Source: Algoriphagus formosus (lineage in GTDB: Bacteria; Bacteroidota; Bacteroidia; Cytophagales; Cyclobacteriaceae). Taken from it: 64,000 nt of DNA. A program made the translations under genes and the position numbers. The notes beneath the pieces were generated by a model. The model was not told where the DNA came from and ran no database searches. It worked only from the letters and a program-made list of their open reading frames with translations. Positions 26,032 to 34,470 of the stretch are shown here, one piece after another (position 1 is the stretch's first letter; each line of letters opens with the position of its first letter). The stretch is from NCBI RefSeq assembly GCF_002807035.1, contig NZ_NIUC01000003.1, positions 186,001 through 250,000 on the forward strand, read 5' to 3'.

Positions 26032-27260
26032 AAATCGGAATTTTAGTAGAGTCTTTTCCAAGAATTTCTGAAGTTTGGTTGGCCAATCAGATTATTGATT
26101 TGATTGATAAGGGAAATGAAGTTAATATTTATTCTATTTATCCCAGCAAGGACCAGATCATTCACGAACAAGTCAAAACTCATCATCTGATTGAGAAAAC
26201 ACAGTATTTTTTCTATCCCAAAGGATACACGATAACGAAATTGTGGCTTACGCTCAAGTTTGTATTTGCAAATTTAAGTAAGGCAAATCCAAAAAGAACA
26301 GTAAAAGGATTGAAATCTATTTTTTCAAGGAAGATCGAGCCTCTTTTTGGATTCAATTTTATTTTTCTAAATGGGATTCAGGATTTGGATATTCTGCATG
26401 CCCATTTTGGAGAAATTGGAGTTTTAGCCTCTAAGGTGAAAATGGCAGGTTTAATTCCCAATACAAAAGTAGTAGTATCCTTTCATGGCCATGACATATT
26501 TCCATTTAGGAAAGATTTTTATAGAAAAGAATATGCAATATTAAAGAAATTCTCAAGTGCCTTGATAGTGAATTCATTTTATAGCCTATCTCTCGTGGAA
26601 GATATTATTCCATGTTCTCATGCTAAAGTTTTGCCTGTTGGATTAAGTCTTTCTTATTTTAAACCTCAACACAATTCCCTATCGAGATCTAAAATTAGGA
26701 TAGTGTTTTTAGGAAGACTTGTTTATCTTAAGGGAGGCTTACTTATGTTTGAGATTTTTCGTCAATTATTACCTTCTAATCCAGGTTTGGAATTAGTCAT
26801 TATTGGGGATGGAGAACAAAGAGGAGAGATAGAAGAAAAAATTAAGGAGTTTGGACTTTCCAATTCGATCAAATTGAAAGGCACACTTTCACAGGATAGA
26901 GTTATCGAAGAATTTAATGAAAGTTCTATTTATGTTTACCCTGGAATGCAAGATCCGATTTTTAAAGCTGGGGACACCCAAGGTCTGGTAATCCAAGAAG
27001 CACAGGCCATGGAATTACCTGTGGTTTGTTCCGATGTAGGGGGAATCAAATATGGAATGGTAGATGGGGAGACAGGATTTTTGGTGAAGGAAGGAGATAT
27101 TGATGGGTTTGTGGAAAAAATTCAATTGTTAATTGACCAGCCTGACTTACGAGATAAAATGGGGAAAGCAGGTAGAGCCTTTGTAAAAAAACACTTTGAT
27201 TCTAAACTTATTGGAGATCAGTTGCAGTCAGTTTATACAGAAGTTTTAAATGAAGGTTGA
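26028..27260 (+). CDS. Family 4 glycosyltransferase
   Basis: 410-residue GT-B protein, TTG start within the previous stop. Motifs: LHAHFGEIG and SFHGHDIFPFRK in the N-terminal domain; RIVFLGRLVYLKGGLLMF, LVIIGDGEQRGEIE, YVYPGMQDPIFKAGDTQGLV and VCSDVGGIKYGMVDGETGFL in the donor-binding domain. From this gene on, GC rises again compared with 20.5-24 kb. Overlaps the next gene by 11 nt. Confidence 0.85.
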   Translation: MKIGILVESFPRISEVWLANQIIDLIDKGNEVNIYSIYPSKDQIIHEQVKTHHLIEKTQYFFYPKGYTITKLWLTLKFVFANLSKANPKRTVKGLKSIFSRKIEPLFGFNFIFLNGIQDLDILHAHFGEIGVLASKVKMAGLIPNTKVVVSFHGHDIFPFRKDFYRKEYAILKKFSSALIVNSFYSLSLVEDIIPCSHAKVLPVGLSLSYFKPQHNSLSRSKIRIVFLGRLVYLKGGLLMFEIFRQLLPSNPGLELVIIGDGEQRGEIEEKIKEFGLSNSIKLKGTLSQDRVIEEFNESSIYVYPGMQDPIFKAGDTQGLVIQEAQAMELPVVCSDVGGIKYGMVDGETGFLVKEGDIDGFVEKIQLLIDQPDLRDKMGKAGRAFVKKHFDSKLIGDQLQSVYTEVLNEG

Positions 27261-28149
27261 GGAAAAAGCCCCTTATTTTTCTGTGATTATCCCAGTCTAT
27301 CAGGATACAGAAAGGTTAAAACTCTGCTTGGAAGCCTTGGATAAAAATGATAAGAAAGGATTTGAGTTTGAGGTATTAGTCGTCAATAATGATCCTATAA
27401 TAAAGAAGCTTGACCTGATTCCTAGTTCCTATTCCTTTTCTTTGAAATCTTTATTGGAACCGAATCCGGGGTCTTATGCTGCTAGAAATAAAGGTATTCA
27501 AAACGCTCAGGGAAATGTTTTGGCTTTTACAGACTCTGATTGTTTGCCAGACTCAATTTGGCTTCAAGTAGCTTATGAATTTTTTCAAAAAGATGAAAAA
27601 AGGGAAGTTGGGATTTTAACTGGACCAGTTTCCTTGTTTTTCAAGGATATAAATAATTTATCTCCTGCTGAACTTTATGAAAAGTACACGGGAGGATTTA
27701 CCACTGAGGCATATGCTAAAGAAGGAAAAGCGATTACAGCGAATTGGTTTTCCTATAAATCAGTGATCCAGGAATTTGGAGGCTTTAATTCGGAATTAAA
27801 ATCTAATGGGGATTCCGAGCTTTCCGGGAGAATTTTTTCCAAATATAAAATCGAATATTGTCCAAGTCTAGTTATAAATCACCCTGCCCGATACCATACT
27901 TCAGGTTTGGTGAATAAATACCAAAGGTTATTGGGGGGAGCCTTCACCAGAAGATTTCAGGGAAATCCAAAGGCATTTAGGAAATATTTAATTCAATTTC
28001 TTTGGGCTAGATATCGCTTTGCCTTAAAGCGATTATTCACTCTCTCTCCCAAAGAATCCATGCCAATACTTCAAGTTTGCCATGCCATTAATAGGGGGGC
28101 AATCCAAGAATACTTCAATCTAATTAAGGGAGGAGAAACCAAGAGATAG
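27250..28149 (+). CDS. Family 2 glycosyltransferase
   Basis: 299 residues. Motifs: FSVIIPVYQDTERLKLCLEA, EVLVVNNDPI, PGSYAARNKGIQNAQG and AFTDSDCLPD, then a C-terminal HPARYHTSGLVNKYQRLLGG region typical of the rhamnosyl- and mannosyltransferase-like branch with a WFSYKS motif before it. No membrane segments. Ends directly at the next ATG (TAG then ATG, no gap). The substrate is unknown. Confidence 0.85.
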   Translation: MKVEEKAPYFSVIIPVYQDTERLKLCLEALDKNDKKGFEFEVLVVNNDPIIKKLDLIPSSYSFSLKSLLEPNPGSYAARNKGIQNAQGNVLAFTDSDCLPDSIWLQVAYEFFQKDEKREVGILTGPVSLFFKDINNLSPAELYEKYTGGFTTEAYAKEGKAITANWFSYKSVIQEFGGFNSELKSNGDSELSGRIFSKYKIEYCPSLVINHPARYHTSGLVNKYQRLLGGAFTRRFQGNPKAFRKYLIQFLWARYRFALKRLFTLSPKESMPILQVCHAINRGAIQEYFNLIKGGETKR

Positions 28150-29127
28150 ATGATAGAATCAAGAATCAAGAATCAATACCCTCTTGTATCCATCATTATT
28201 CCAGTTTATAATAAGGCTCTTTTTGTTGGCAGGACCTTAGAATCCGCTTTAGGGCAAACTTATCCCAATACAGAAATTATTTTGGTTGATGATGGCTCTA
28301 TTGATAACTCATTTGAAATTCTTAAGGCTTATTTTGAAAAATACCCGGATCGAATCGTTTTAATAAATCAAGAAAATCTAGGGGTGTCTGCTGCTACAAA
28401 TAGGGGGATTGTGGCTTCTAAGGGGGATTATATTCAATTTCTTGATGCTGATGATTTGATTTCTCCTGATAAGATTGAAACGCAAATAGAATTACTTTAT
28501 GGAAAAGGCTATGATTCTGTCGCTACTTGTGAATGGGTGAATTTTGAAGCTACTATTGAACAATATAACCGAATCCCATATGGAGTATTCCAAAATTTTG
28601 ATTCGGGTTTGGATTTGCAATTGAGATTTTGGAATTACCAAGAGATGATGGCAATCTCGTCGTATCTGACTCATCGGGATCTTATCAAGTTAGCAGGTAA
28701 TTGGAACGAATCGTTGATAATCAATCAGGACGGTGAATTTTTTAGCCGAGTGCTACTACATGCTGAAAAGGTTCTTTTCGAACCTAAAGGAAAAGTTTAC
28801 TATCGTATTCCTGGCGTTGGAAATGTTAGTCAGCAAAAGAGCTACTCGGCGATGAAATCCTTATTGGACTCCTATCTAGCCTGTGAACAATCAGTTTTGA
28901 AAGTGGAAGATTCACCAAGAATTAGAAATTCACTGAAGAAATTGTATCAAAAATTTATTTACGATGTATTTCCTAATTATCCTGATTTGTTGGCAAAGGC
29001 GGAACAGTATATGAATAACCAAGGAGTAAACCAATCTACCTATATAGGCGGACCCAAGTTTCAGAGACTTTCAAGGCTTTTTGGTTTCAAAAATGCACTT
29101 AGGTTGAAAAGAATTCTTTTATCTTAA
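28150..29127 (+). CDS. Family 2 glycosyltransferase
   Basis: 325 residues. Motifs: LVSIIIPVYNKALFVGRTLE, EIILVDDGSIDNSFEIL, LGVSAATNRGIVASKGDYIQ and FLDADDLISPDKIE. The domain order is that of canonical GT2 enzymes with a helical C-terminal extension of about 80 residues. It begins immediately after the previous stop codon and is followed after 10 nt by another GT2 with which it shares the PLYNKA/PVYNKA start and the D-A-D-D motif. Confidence 0.85.
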   Translation: MIESRIKNQYPLVSIIIPVYNKALFVGRTLESALGQTYPNTEIILVDDGSIDNSFEILKAYFEKYPDRIVLINQENLGVSAATNRGIVASKGDYIQFLDADDLISPDKIETQIELLYGKGYDSVATCEWVNFEATIEQYNRIPYGVFQNFDSGLDLQLRFWNYQEMMAISSYLTHRDLIKLAGNWNESLIINQDGEFFSRVLLHAEKVLFEPKGKVYYRIPGVGNVSQQKSYSAMKSLLDSYLACEQSVLKVEDSPRIRNSLKKLYQKFIYDVFPNYPDLLAKAEQYMNNQGVNQSTYIGGPKFQRLSRLFGFKNALRLKRILLS

Positions 29128-29137
29128 TTGTAGTGAT

Positions 29138-30064
29138 TTGTTTTCCGTAATTATTCCGCTCTATAACAAAGCCCCTTTTGTAAAAAAAACCATTGATTCA
29201 GTAATTGGACAAACTTTTCGAGAGTTTGAAATTATTGTGGTCAATGATGGTTCAACCGACGGCGGAGAGGAAATCATTAAAAATGAATATGGTGATCAAG
29301 TAGTTCTGATTCACCAAGCCAACCAAGGGGTCTCATCCGCGAGAAATAGAGGAATAAACCAAGCAAAGTTTGATTATATCGCATTTTTGGATGCAGATGA
29401 TATGTGGCATCCCGATTATTTAAAATGGATAATTCATGTGTTAGAAAAGTATCCCGAGATCAGAATGGTCGGTACTTCCTACACCAATGATTCCTTACCG
29501 GATAGTATTGAAAATCCAGAAATCGAGTTAATTGAGGATTATTTCGCCAAGGCGGATTACAATACCCTTTTCACCTCTTCTTCCACTGTTATACACAGAA
29601 GCTTTTTTGAAAGTAATATTGGTTTTAAATCGTATTTAATCCGAGGGGAAGATATAGATGTTTGGTTACGAACTTTTGATTGGTTTGGAAAAGCAGCTTA
29701 TATCCATGCCTCTTTGATGCATTATACCTTGGTGTCATCTTCTAAAAAAGCATCAATTCCAAGATTGGATCAAACCATTTTATTAGAGATTTTTGAACCA
29801 AATTATTCTATTTCAGATCATTTTCCCTCCTGGAATTCATTTAGGGATAAATACTTAATGCTAAATCTTTTTCAATATTTAGGATCAGAAGTTAATTATA
29901 GGGTTGGTCAAGAATTAATTGGTAAAACGAGAAATTCCTTTTTTTTTACTCAAATCCCTTATTATATGCCTCTATCTTTTTTTCAATTTATTCTTCTCAA
30001 ACCCATTTTAGGTAAATTCCTTAGAAACTACCTTAAATTCTGTTTTCGATATATCTACACTTGA
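29138..30064 (+). CDS. Family 2 glycosyltransferase
   Basis: 308 residues from TTG 29138. Motifs: FSVIIPLYNKAPFVKKTIDS, IIVVNDGSTDGGEEI, QGVSSARNRGINQAKFDYIA and FLDADDMWHPDYLK. The last 30 residues are hydrophobic/basic (MPLSFFQFILLKPILGKF), possibly a membrane-contact helix. The stop overlaps no gene; the next TTG start is 2 nt away. Confidence 0.85.
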   Translation: MFSVIIPLYNKAPFVKKTIDSVIGQTFREFEIIVVNDGSTDGGEEIIKNEYGDQVVLIHQANQGVSSARNRGINQAKFDYIAFLDADDMWHPDYLKWIIHVLEKYPEIRMVGTSYTNDSLPDSIENPEIELIEDYFAKADYNTLFTSSSTVIHRSFFESNIGFKSYLIRGEDIDVWLRTFDWFGKAAYIHASLMHYTLVSSSKKASIPRLDQTILLEIFEPNYSISDHFPSWNSFRDKYLMLNLFQYLGSEVNYRVGQELIGKTRNSFFFTQIPYYMPLSFFQFILLKPILGKFLRNYLKFCFRYIYT

Positions 30065-30065
30065 T

Positions 30066-31145
30066 TTGAAGATAGTAAGAATTGTTTCTGAACTGGATTT
30101 TGGTGGAGTGGAACAGGTTATTGCCAATTCAGTTCCTAATGTTTTTAATCGCACGGATATAGAATTGTCAATTTTAGTTTTGGGAAAAGGCGGGCGAATC
30201 TCCAACTATTTAATTGAAAATGGGGTTGCAGTTAATATTTGGAATAGAAGAGTAAGAATTCCAAATTTTTCATTGCTTTTCCAGCTTCAAAATTTCCTTC
30301 GAAATTACAATCTGGATGTAGTGCATTGCCAAGGATCAGAGGCAAATTTCCACGGGATATTAGCAGCCAAGTTTGCGGGAGTTCATAGAATTATTGGTGA
30401 AGAAATCGGGATTCCGAATCACCATAGCTTTTGGAAATGGATTTTCCGATTTGTGTACAAACAGGCTCATCAAGTTATCGCTATCTCGGAGGCGGTGAAG
30501 AGGGAGATTGTTGGATTGGGGGAAGTGAGTGCTGAAAAAGTGAAGATTCTATACAATCCAGTAGTAAGTGGTAAGTGGTCAGTAGTAAATAGTGTCGCAA
30601 ATAAGTCAACAGGTTTTGTTTTTGTGACAACCTGTAGGTTAGTGCCGATAAAGAATTTGGGGCGACTGATTCAGGCTTTTGATGAATTGGTAAAGGCGAA
30701 TCCTGATAGAGAGTTGAGGTTGAGGATTGTGGGGGAGGGGCCAGAGCGTGAGAATATTGAAAAAGAGATAAGAGATAAGGGATTAGTGAGTAGGGTTGAG
30801 ATTTTAGGTTTTCAATCAAATGTATGGCCATTTTTAGAAGAATCGGATGTCTTTGTTCTACCCTCTTTGCGGGAGGGATCTTCGGTTTCTTTGGCTGAAG
30901 CCATGACAGCTGGATTGCCGAGTATAGTCACCCAGGTAGGAGGAGCTTCAGAGATTTTAGGAGATTCAAACTCCGGGATTTTAATTGATCCTTTGGATAC
31001 CAATAGTATTCAAGGGGCCATGCAGCAAATGATTGATTTTTCAGTAGAGGAGCGTGAAGCGATGGGAGCTCGCGCAAAAAAAGAAGCTGAGCGATTTTCG
31101 GTAGATAATTATATTAGGGAGTTACTGAGAATATATGAAAAATAA
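30066..31145 (+). CDS. Family 4 glycosyltransferase with heptad-repeat inserts
   Basis: 359-residue GT-B enzyme, TTG start. Motifs: VRIVSELDFGGVEQVIANSV, DVVHCQGSEANFHG, FVTTCRLVPIKNLGRLIQAF, LRIVGEGPERENI, FVLPSLREGSSVSLAEAMTA and VTQVGGASEIL. Two stretches are encoded by perfect 7-nt-period DNA of the intergenic kind: 30560-30594 (AGTRGTM units, residues around 166-177) just before the donor domain, and 30766-30800 (RGATWAG-like units, around residues 234-245). The frame is intact, so the protein is probably functional; the first stretch lies in the linker where variation is tolerated. Confidence 0.85.
   Translation: MKIVRIVSELDFGGVEQVIANSVPNVFNRTDIELSILVLGKGGRISNYLIENGVAVNIWNRRVRIPNFSLLFQLQNFLRNYNLDVVHCQGSEANFHGILAAKFAGVHRIIGEEIGIPNHHSFWKWIFRFVYKQAHQVIAISEAVKREIVGLGEVSAEKVKILYNPVVSGKWSVVNSVANKSTGFVFVTTCRLVPIKNLGRLIQAFDELVKANPDRELRLRIVGEGPERENIEKEIRDKGLVSRVEILGFQSNVWPFLEESDVFVLPSLREGSSVSLAEAMTAGLPSIVTQVGGASEILGDSNSGILIDPLDTNSIQGAMQQMIDFSVEEREAMGARAKKEAERFSVDNYIRELLRIYEK
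30560..30594 (+). repeat. Intragenic heptad array (5 units)
   Basis: Five consecutive 7-nt units of consensus AGTRGTM inside the GT4 coding sequence, encoding SSGKWSV-type linker residues. The same words occur in the spacer at 52624-52645. Confidence 0.7.
30766..30800 (+). repeat. Intragenic heptad array (5 units)
   Basis: Five 7-nt units beginning AGATAAG AGATAAG and drifting to GGTTGAG, inside the GT4 donor-binding domain. The reverse complement matches words in the spacers at 33880-33930 and 34380-34450. Confidence 0.65.
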
Positions 31146-31161
31146 GAGTTTACGTTGCATC

Positions 31162-31273
31162 GTCACTGCGAGCGCAGGAACGGAGCGAAGCAGTCTTTTG
31201 AATTCAAGGAGATTGCTTCGGGGCACTAATTCTTATCTAACACTCCAATTTTTGTGTGTCCCCTCGCAATGAC
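31162..31273. repeat. REP-like long imperfect palindrome overlapping a start codon
   Basis: A 112-bp element with inverted ends (gtcactgcgag ... ctcgcaatgac) and inner complementary parts (gcgaagcagtctttt / ggagattgcttcg), the form of the GTCATTGCGAG-type repeats common in Bacteroidota. Its right end contains the ATG used by the next gene. Confidence 0.8.
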
Positions 31274-32396
31274 TGAAAAAATTCGAGTACTCCATTGCAT
31301 CGAAACTATCGCCTCGGGAGGAGTAGAGCAAACGCTTCTTACTTTAATTCGTGGTTTGGATAAGAAAAAATTTCATCACCGAATTATTTGTACATGGAAA
31401 GGAGGCCCAATCGCAAAAGCCTTAGAAGCTGAAGGGGTGGATTTGATTCCCATTGGAAGTTTTAAGCATCCCCTTCAATGGTCCAAACATAAGCAAGTGT
31501 TGAGGGTGATTCGGGAGTTTAAACCCCATATTATCCATGGAGCTATTTTCGAAGGAATGTCCATGGCTGCGATTGGTGGAAAGTTGGGAAAGGTACCCAT
31601 TACCATTTTAGAGGAAACATCAGATCCTCAGAATAGATCAAAAAAAGCTAATTTCCTACTTCGGCTAATGTCTAATCAAGCTGATGTAATTCAAGCAATT
31701 TCTGGTAATGTTGGAAGGTATTTGATAGAAAAAACAGGAGTCAAAAAAGATAAAATTAGGGTAGTATTAAATGGTTTATCCCTTTCAGAAAAAAAAGAAG
31801 AAAGTGAACTAGATCAAATTCAAGAGTACCTGGCCCTTTTGAAAAATGAATTGGTTATTGGCTTTGTAGGAAGGCTATTTGATGATCATAAGCGAGTATC
31901 TGACTTGATAAAAGCTGTAAAATTGACTAAATCAGATTCTCTAAAGGTTTTGATCATTGGTGATGGGCCAGATAAAAAAAGTCTAATGGCTTTAGTAAAT
32001 CAATTTGGTCTGATGGATCAGGTGATGTTTGCAGGATATCAATCGCATAACCAGAATTTTTATTCCATGATGGATGTTTTGGTTGTTCCATCATCCCGAG
32101 AAGGATTTGGATTAGTGGCAGTGGAAGCAATGCTTCACGGATTACCGGTAATTGCTACCAAAGTGGGTGGATTACAGGATATTGTCCTGGATCAAGAAAC
32201 TGGCTATTTGGTTCCGCCATTATCTCCTGAATCCCTTGCAGAAAAAATTCAAATTTTAATTGAACAGCCTGAGCTTCGCCAAGAGATGGGAGAAAAAGGA
32301 AAACAACGAGCTTTGGAGCATTTTAGTGCAGAGCGCTACTGCCGTGAGGTCGAAAATCTTTATCTTGAGTTGTTGGAGAGGAAGGGATTTCTATAG
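31269..32396 (+). CDS. Family 4 glycosyltransferase
   Basis: 375 residues from ATG 31269 (a GTG at 31254 in the same frame lies inside a repeat). Motifs: RVLHCIETIASGGVEQTLLT, EFKPHIIHGAIFEG, IGFVGRLFDDHKRVSDLIKA, LIIGDGPDKKSL, VVPSSREGFGLVAVEAMLHG and ATKVGGLQDIVLDQETGYL. It is similar to the preceding GT4 in its N-terminal GGVEQ motif. The start codon is the ATG of the terminal gcaatgac of a REP-like palindrome, so the element's insertion shaped the translation start. Confidence 0.85.
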   Translation: MTEKIRVLHCIETIASGGVEQTLLTLIRGLDKKKFHHRIICTWKGGPIAKALEAEGVDLIPIGSFKHPLQWSKHKQVLRVIREFKPHIIHGAIFEGMSMAAIGGKLGKVPITILEETSDPQNRSKKANFLLRLMSNQADVIQAISGNVGRYLIEKTGVKKDKIRVVLNGLSLSEKKEESELDQIQEYLALLKNELVIGFVGRLFDDHKRVSDLIKAVKLTKSDSLKVLIIGDGPDKKSLMALVNQFGLMDQVMFAGYQSHNQNFYSMMDVLVVPSSREGFGLVAVEAMLHGLPVIATKVGGLQDIVLDQETGYLVPPLSPESLAEKIQILIEQPELRQEMGEKGKQRALEHFSAERYCREVENLYLELLERKGFL

Positions 32397-32593
32397 ATAT
32401 CGGGAGAGATCGGATAATAAGGAGCAGTTACTTAGTTGTCATCGTTATCGTCGTTGTCATTGTTGACGTACCCATAATCCGACAACAATGAAAACTTGAC
32501 AACTTGATAACAACACATCCATAATAACCTGATAACAAAACGACCCCCACTAAAAAGAATATCATCAAATTCTTGTTTTGCCTGAATAATTAA
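32397..32593 (+). repeat. Spacer with 9-nt and 8-nt periodic words
   Basis: Contains four 9-nt units of consensus GTTRTCNTC at about 32435-32470 and ACTTGAYA 8-mers near 32496-32511. No gene. Confidence 0.55.
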
Positions 32594-33832
32594 ATGCTCG
32601 ACATCCTAGTCATACTTCTGGTAATCCTCGCTCTCGTCAACTCCAATGCGAGTATGGCGAAACGATTTGGCCTACCCAAAAAGTATGAACTGCATTTACA
32701 CTATTTACTGGCTTACCATATCTTTTTTAGCTTCTTCTTTACCTGGTATATTCTCAATTTTGGGGGAGACTCTCAGGGCTATTGGAAATTTGGGATGGAG
32801 CAGGTTTTAATTAAAGGAGAGAAAACGTGGTTTTCTTATTTTGGAGAGGGAACTACCTTTATTTTATGGCTATGTTATATCCCCAGTCAGTTAATGGGCT
32901 TGTCTTATTTGACTGGGAACATACTTTTTGGAGCTTTGGGCTTTATTGGGATTCGTTATATTTTTGTGATGACAGCAGAGCTTTTCCCCACAAATCATGA
33001 GGTTTTAGGTATACCGCTGTTTCCTACTGTATTTTACTTTTTAAATCTTCATTTTTGGTCTGCAGGTGTAGGAAAAGATGTGATTTGTTTTTGGGGTATT
33101 GCCTGGTTTTTATTTGCCATTCAGGAATACAAAAGCCGCTGGTGGCAAGCGGCAATCGCATTGTTTTTTGTTTACTTAGCTAGACCCCATATGGGACAGG
33201 CTTTGATATCTGGTGCTGGAATGGCGATTCTTTTGGGCTCTGAGGTTAAAATTGCATACAAAATTGTTTTAAGTGGGTTAGCAATTACCGCAGCTTTTTT
33301 ACTACTTCCTAGTACACTTGAGGCTTTAAAGCTGGAGGAATTGAGCTTTGAAGCTTTAGAAACTATGTCAGGAGTTAGAAGTCAAGGCCTGAATACTAGT
33401 AATGTGGGTTCCGGCTTCGATATCTCCTCCTATCCTTGGCCATTGAAGTTGTTTACGTATATGTTCAGGCCTCTATTTGTTGATGCCCATAATTTTGTTG
33501 CCTTTTTTAGCTCCTTTGAAAACCTGCTTTATCTCTGGTTGAGTTTATTTATTTATCGAAACTGGACTCCGGAAGCGATTCGGGATATGCCCCTCTTTAT
33601 CAAGGCTGGAATGATCACCTTTGTCCCTGTTACCTTGGCCTTTATGAATGCGTTGAGTAATCTGGGAATCATCATGCGCATGAAGAATATGACCATGATT
33701 TACTTTTTGCTCTTTTGTTTCTTTTTGATTGCCTATAATAAAAAGCTCCGTATTCAGAAGGTGAAGGAGAAGATAAGGTTCTATCAGGAGAGGGAGAGAA
33801 TTAGGAAGCGTAAGCTTGCGAGTAGGGAGTAG
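32594..33832 (+). CDS. Multi-spanning membrane protein, polymerase candidate (family member 1)
   Basis: 412 residues and about ten membrane segments. It shares spaced motifs with the protein at 38368: GGDSxxYW (57-64), GLSYLTG (102-108), HFW (153-155), GK(D/E) (160-162), RP (197-198) and SYPWPLKLF in a large periplasmic loop, followed by YMFRPLF. A conserved loop with an Arg-Pro motif and this topology recall O-antigen polymerases, but I cannot assign the family. The C-terminal tail (RERERIRKRKLASRE) is encoded by purine-rich DNA that continues into a heptad array, and the stop lies within the array, so the tail may be partly repeat-derived. Confidence 0.6.
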   Translation: MLDILVILLVILALVNSNASMAKRFGLPKKYELHLHYLLAYHIFFSFFFTWYILNFGGDSQGYWKFGMEQVLIKGEKTWFSYFGEGTTFILWLCYIPSQLMGLSYLTGNILFGALGFIGIRYIFVMTAELFPTNHEVLGIPLFPTVFYFLNLHFWSAGVGKDVICFWGIAWFLFAIQEYKSRWWQAAIALFFVYLARPHMGQALISGAGMAILLGSEVKIAYKIVLSGLAITAAFLLLPSTLEALKLEELSFEALETMSGVRSQGLNTSNVGSGFDISSYPWPLKLFTYMFRPLFVDAHNFVAFFSSFENLLYLWLSLFIYRNWTPEAIRDMPLFIKAGMITFVPVTLAFMNALSNLGIIMRMKNMTMIYFLLFCFFLIAYNKKLRIQKVKEKIRFYQERERIRKRKLASRE

Positions 33833-33943
33833 ATATTAGGGAATAGGGAAAAGGAAGTAGGAATTAGGGAGTCCATTAATCTCCAAATCCCTTAATCTCT
33901 TATCTCTCAATTCCTTATCTCTCAATCCTTTAAATCTAAGAAT
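33820..33943 (+). repeat. Purine-then-pyrimidine heptad/octad array upstream of a four-helix-bundle gene
   Basis: Seven 7-nt units of consensus NANTAGG at 33820-33868 (they include the stop codon of the preceding gene), then pyrimidine-rich TTAATCTC/CAAATCCC words of 7-8 nt to 33930. The two halves are roughly complementary and could fold into a long hairpin. Confidence 0.75.
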
Positions 33944-34345
33944 ATGGAAAAATCAAATTCATTCGAAGACTTGATCTGCTGGCAAAAGGCCTACAACTTG
34001 AAACGGAGATTGAAAAGAGACGTTCTTTCAAAATTACCAAGAACTGAACAGTATGAATTACGCTCTCAGATTCTTCGAGCTGCCCGTTCATCAACTGCAA
34101 ATATCGCCGAAGGTTGGGGAAGGTTTCATTATTTAGATTCCAACAAGTTTTACTATAATTCTCGCGGTTCTATTGCTGAAATTTTGGACTATTTAATTGA
34201 GGCAAGAGATGATGAGTATATCTCCGATGAATTATTCACAGAATTGAAATCTCAGCTCTTGGAGGCTATTCGAGTATTAAATGGTTATATTTTCTATTTG
34301 AAGCGTGAATATGTCAATTCTTTGAAGAAAGGAAGAAGGGAATAG
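33944..34345 (+). CDS. Four-helix-bundle protein (S23/IVP-like)
   Basis: 133 residues, with FEDLICWQKAYNLKRRLKRD, RSQILRAARSSTANIAEGWG and EILDYLIEARDDEYI, matching the family of the gene at 14008 but of a different subgroup (NIAEGWGR rather than NIAEGFDR). Four helices are predicted; highly basic C-terminus SLKKGRRE is encoded by the beginning of a purine-rich repeat. It interrupts the run of polysaccharide genes and is flanked on both sides by purine/pyrimidine arrays that are mutually complementary. No other mobile-element protein is present. Confidence 0.85.
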   Translation: MEKSNSFEDLICWQKAYNLKRRLKRDVLSKLPRTEQYELRSQILRAARSSTANIAEGWGRFHYLDSNKFYYNSRGSIAEILDYLIEARDDEYISDELFTELKSQLLEAIRVLNGYIFYLKREYVNSLKKGRRE

Positions 34346-34470
34346 AGGTAAGGGAGTAGTGAATAGAGAATAGGGAATTCCCCAATCCCTTATCCCGAAT
34401 CCCTCAATCTCCAAATCTCTAATCCCCAATCCCTTAATCTCTGGATTTCCAATCCCTACCCAAACCACCA
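34346..34470 (+). repeat. Purine-then-pyrimidine array downstream of a four-helix-bundle gene
   Basis: Starts purine-rich (gggagtagtgaatagagaat) and turns into NNAATCYC words of 7-8 nt (ccaatccc, ttaatctc) to about 34455, the same design and vocabulary as the upstream flank at 33820-33943. Confidence 0.75.

Noticed and set aside
32260..32466. 68-codon open frame overlapping the GT4 end
   Set aside because: Frame-shadow of the GT4 gene continuing into a repeat.
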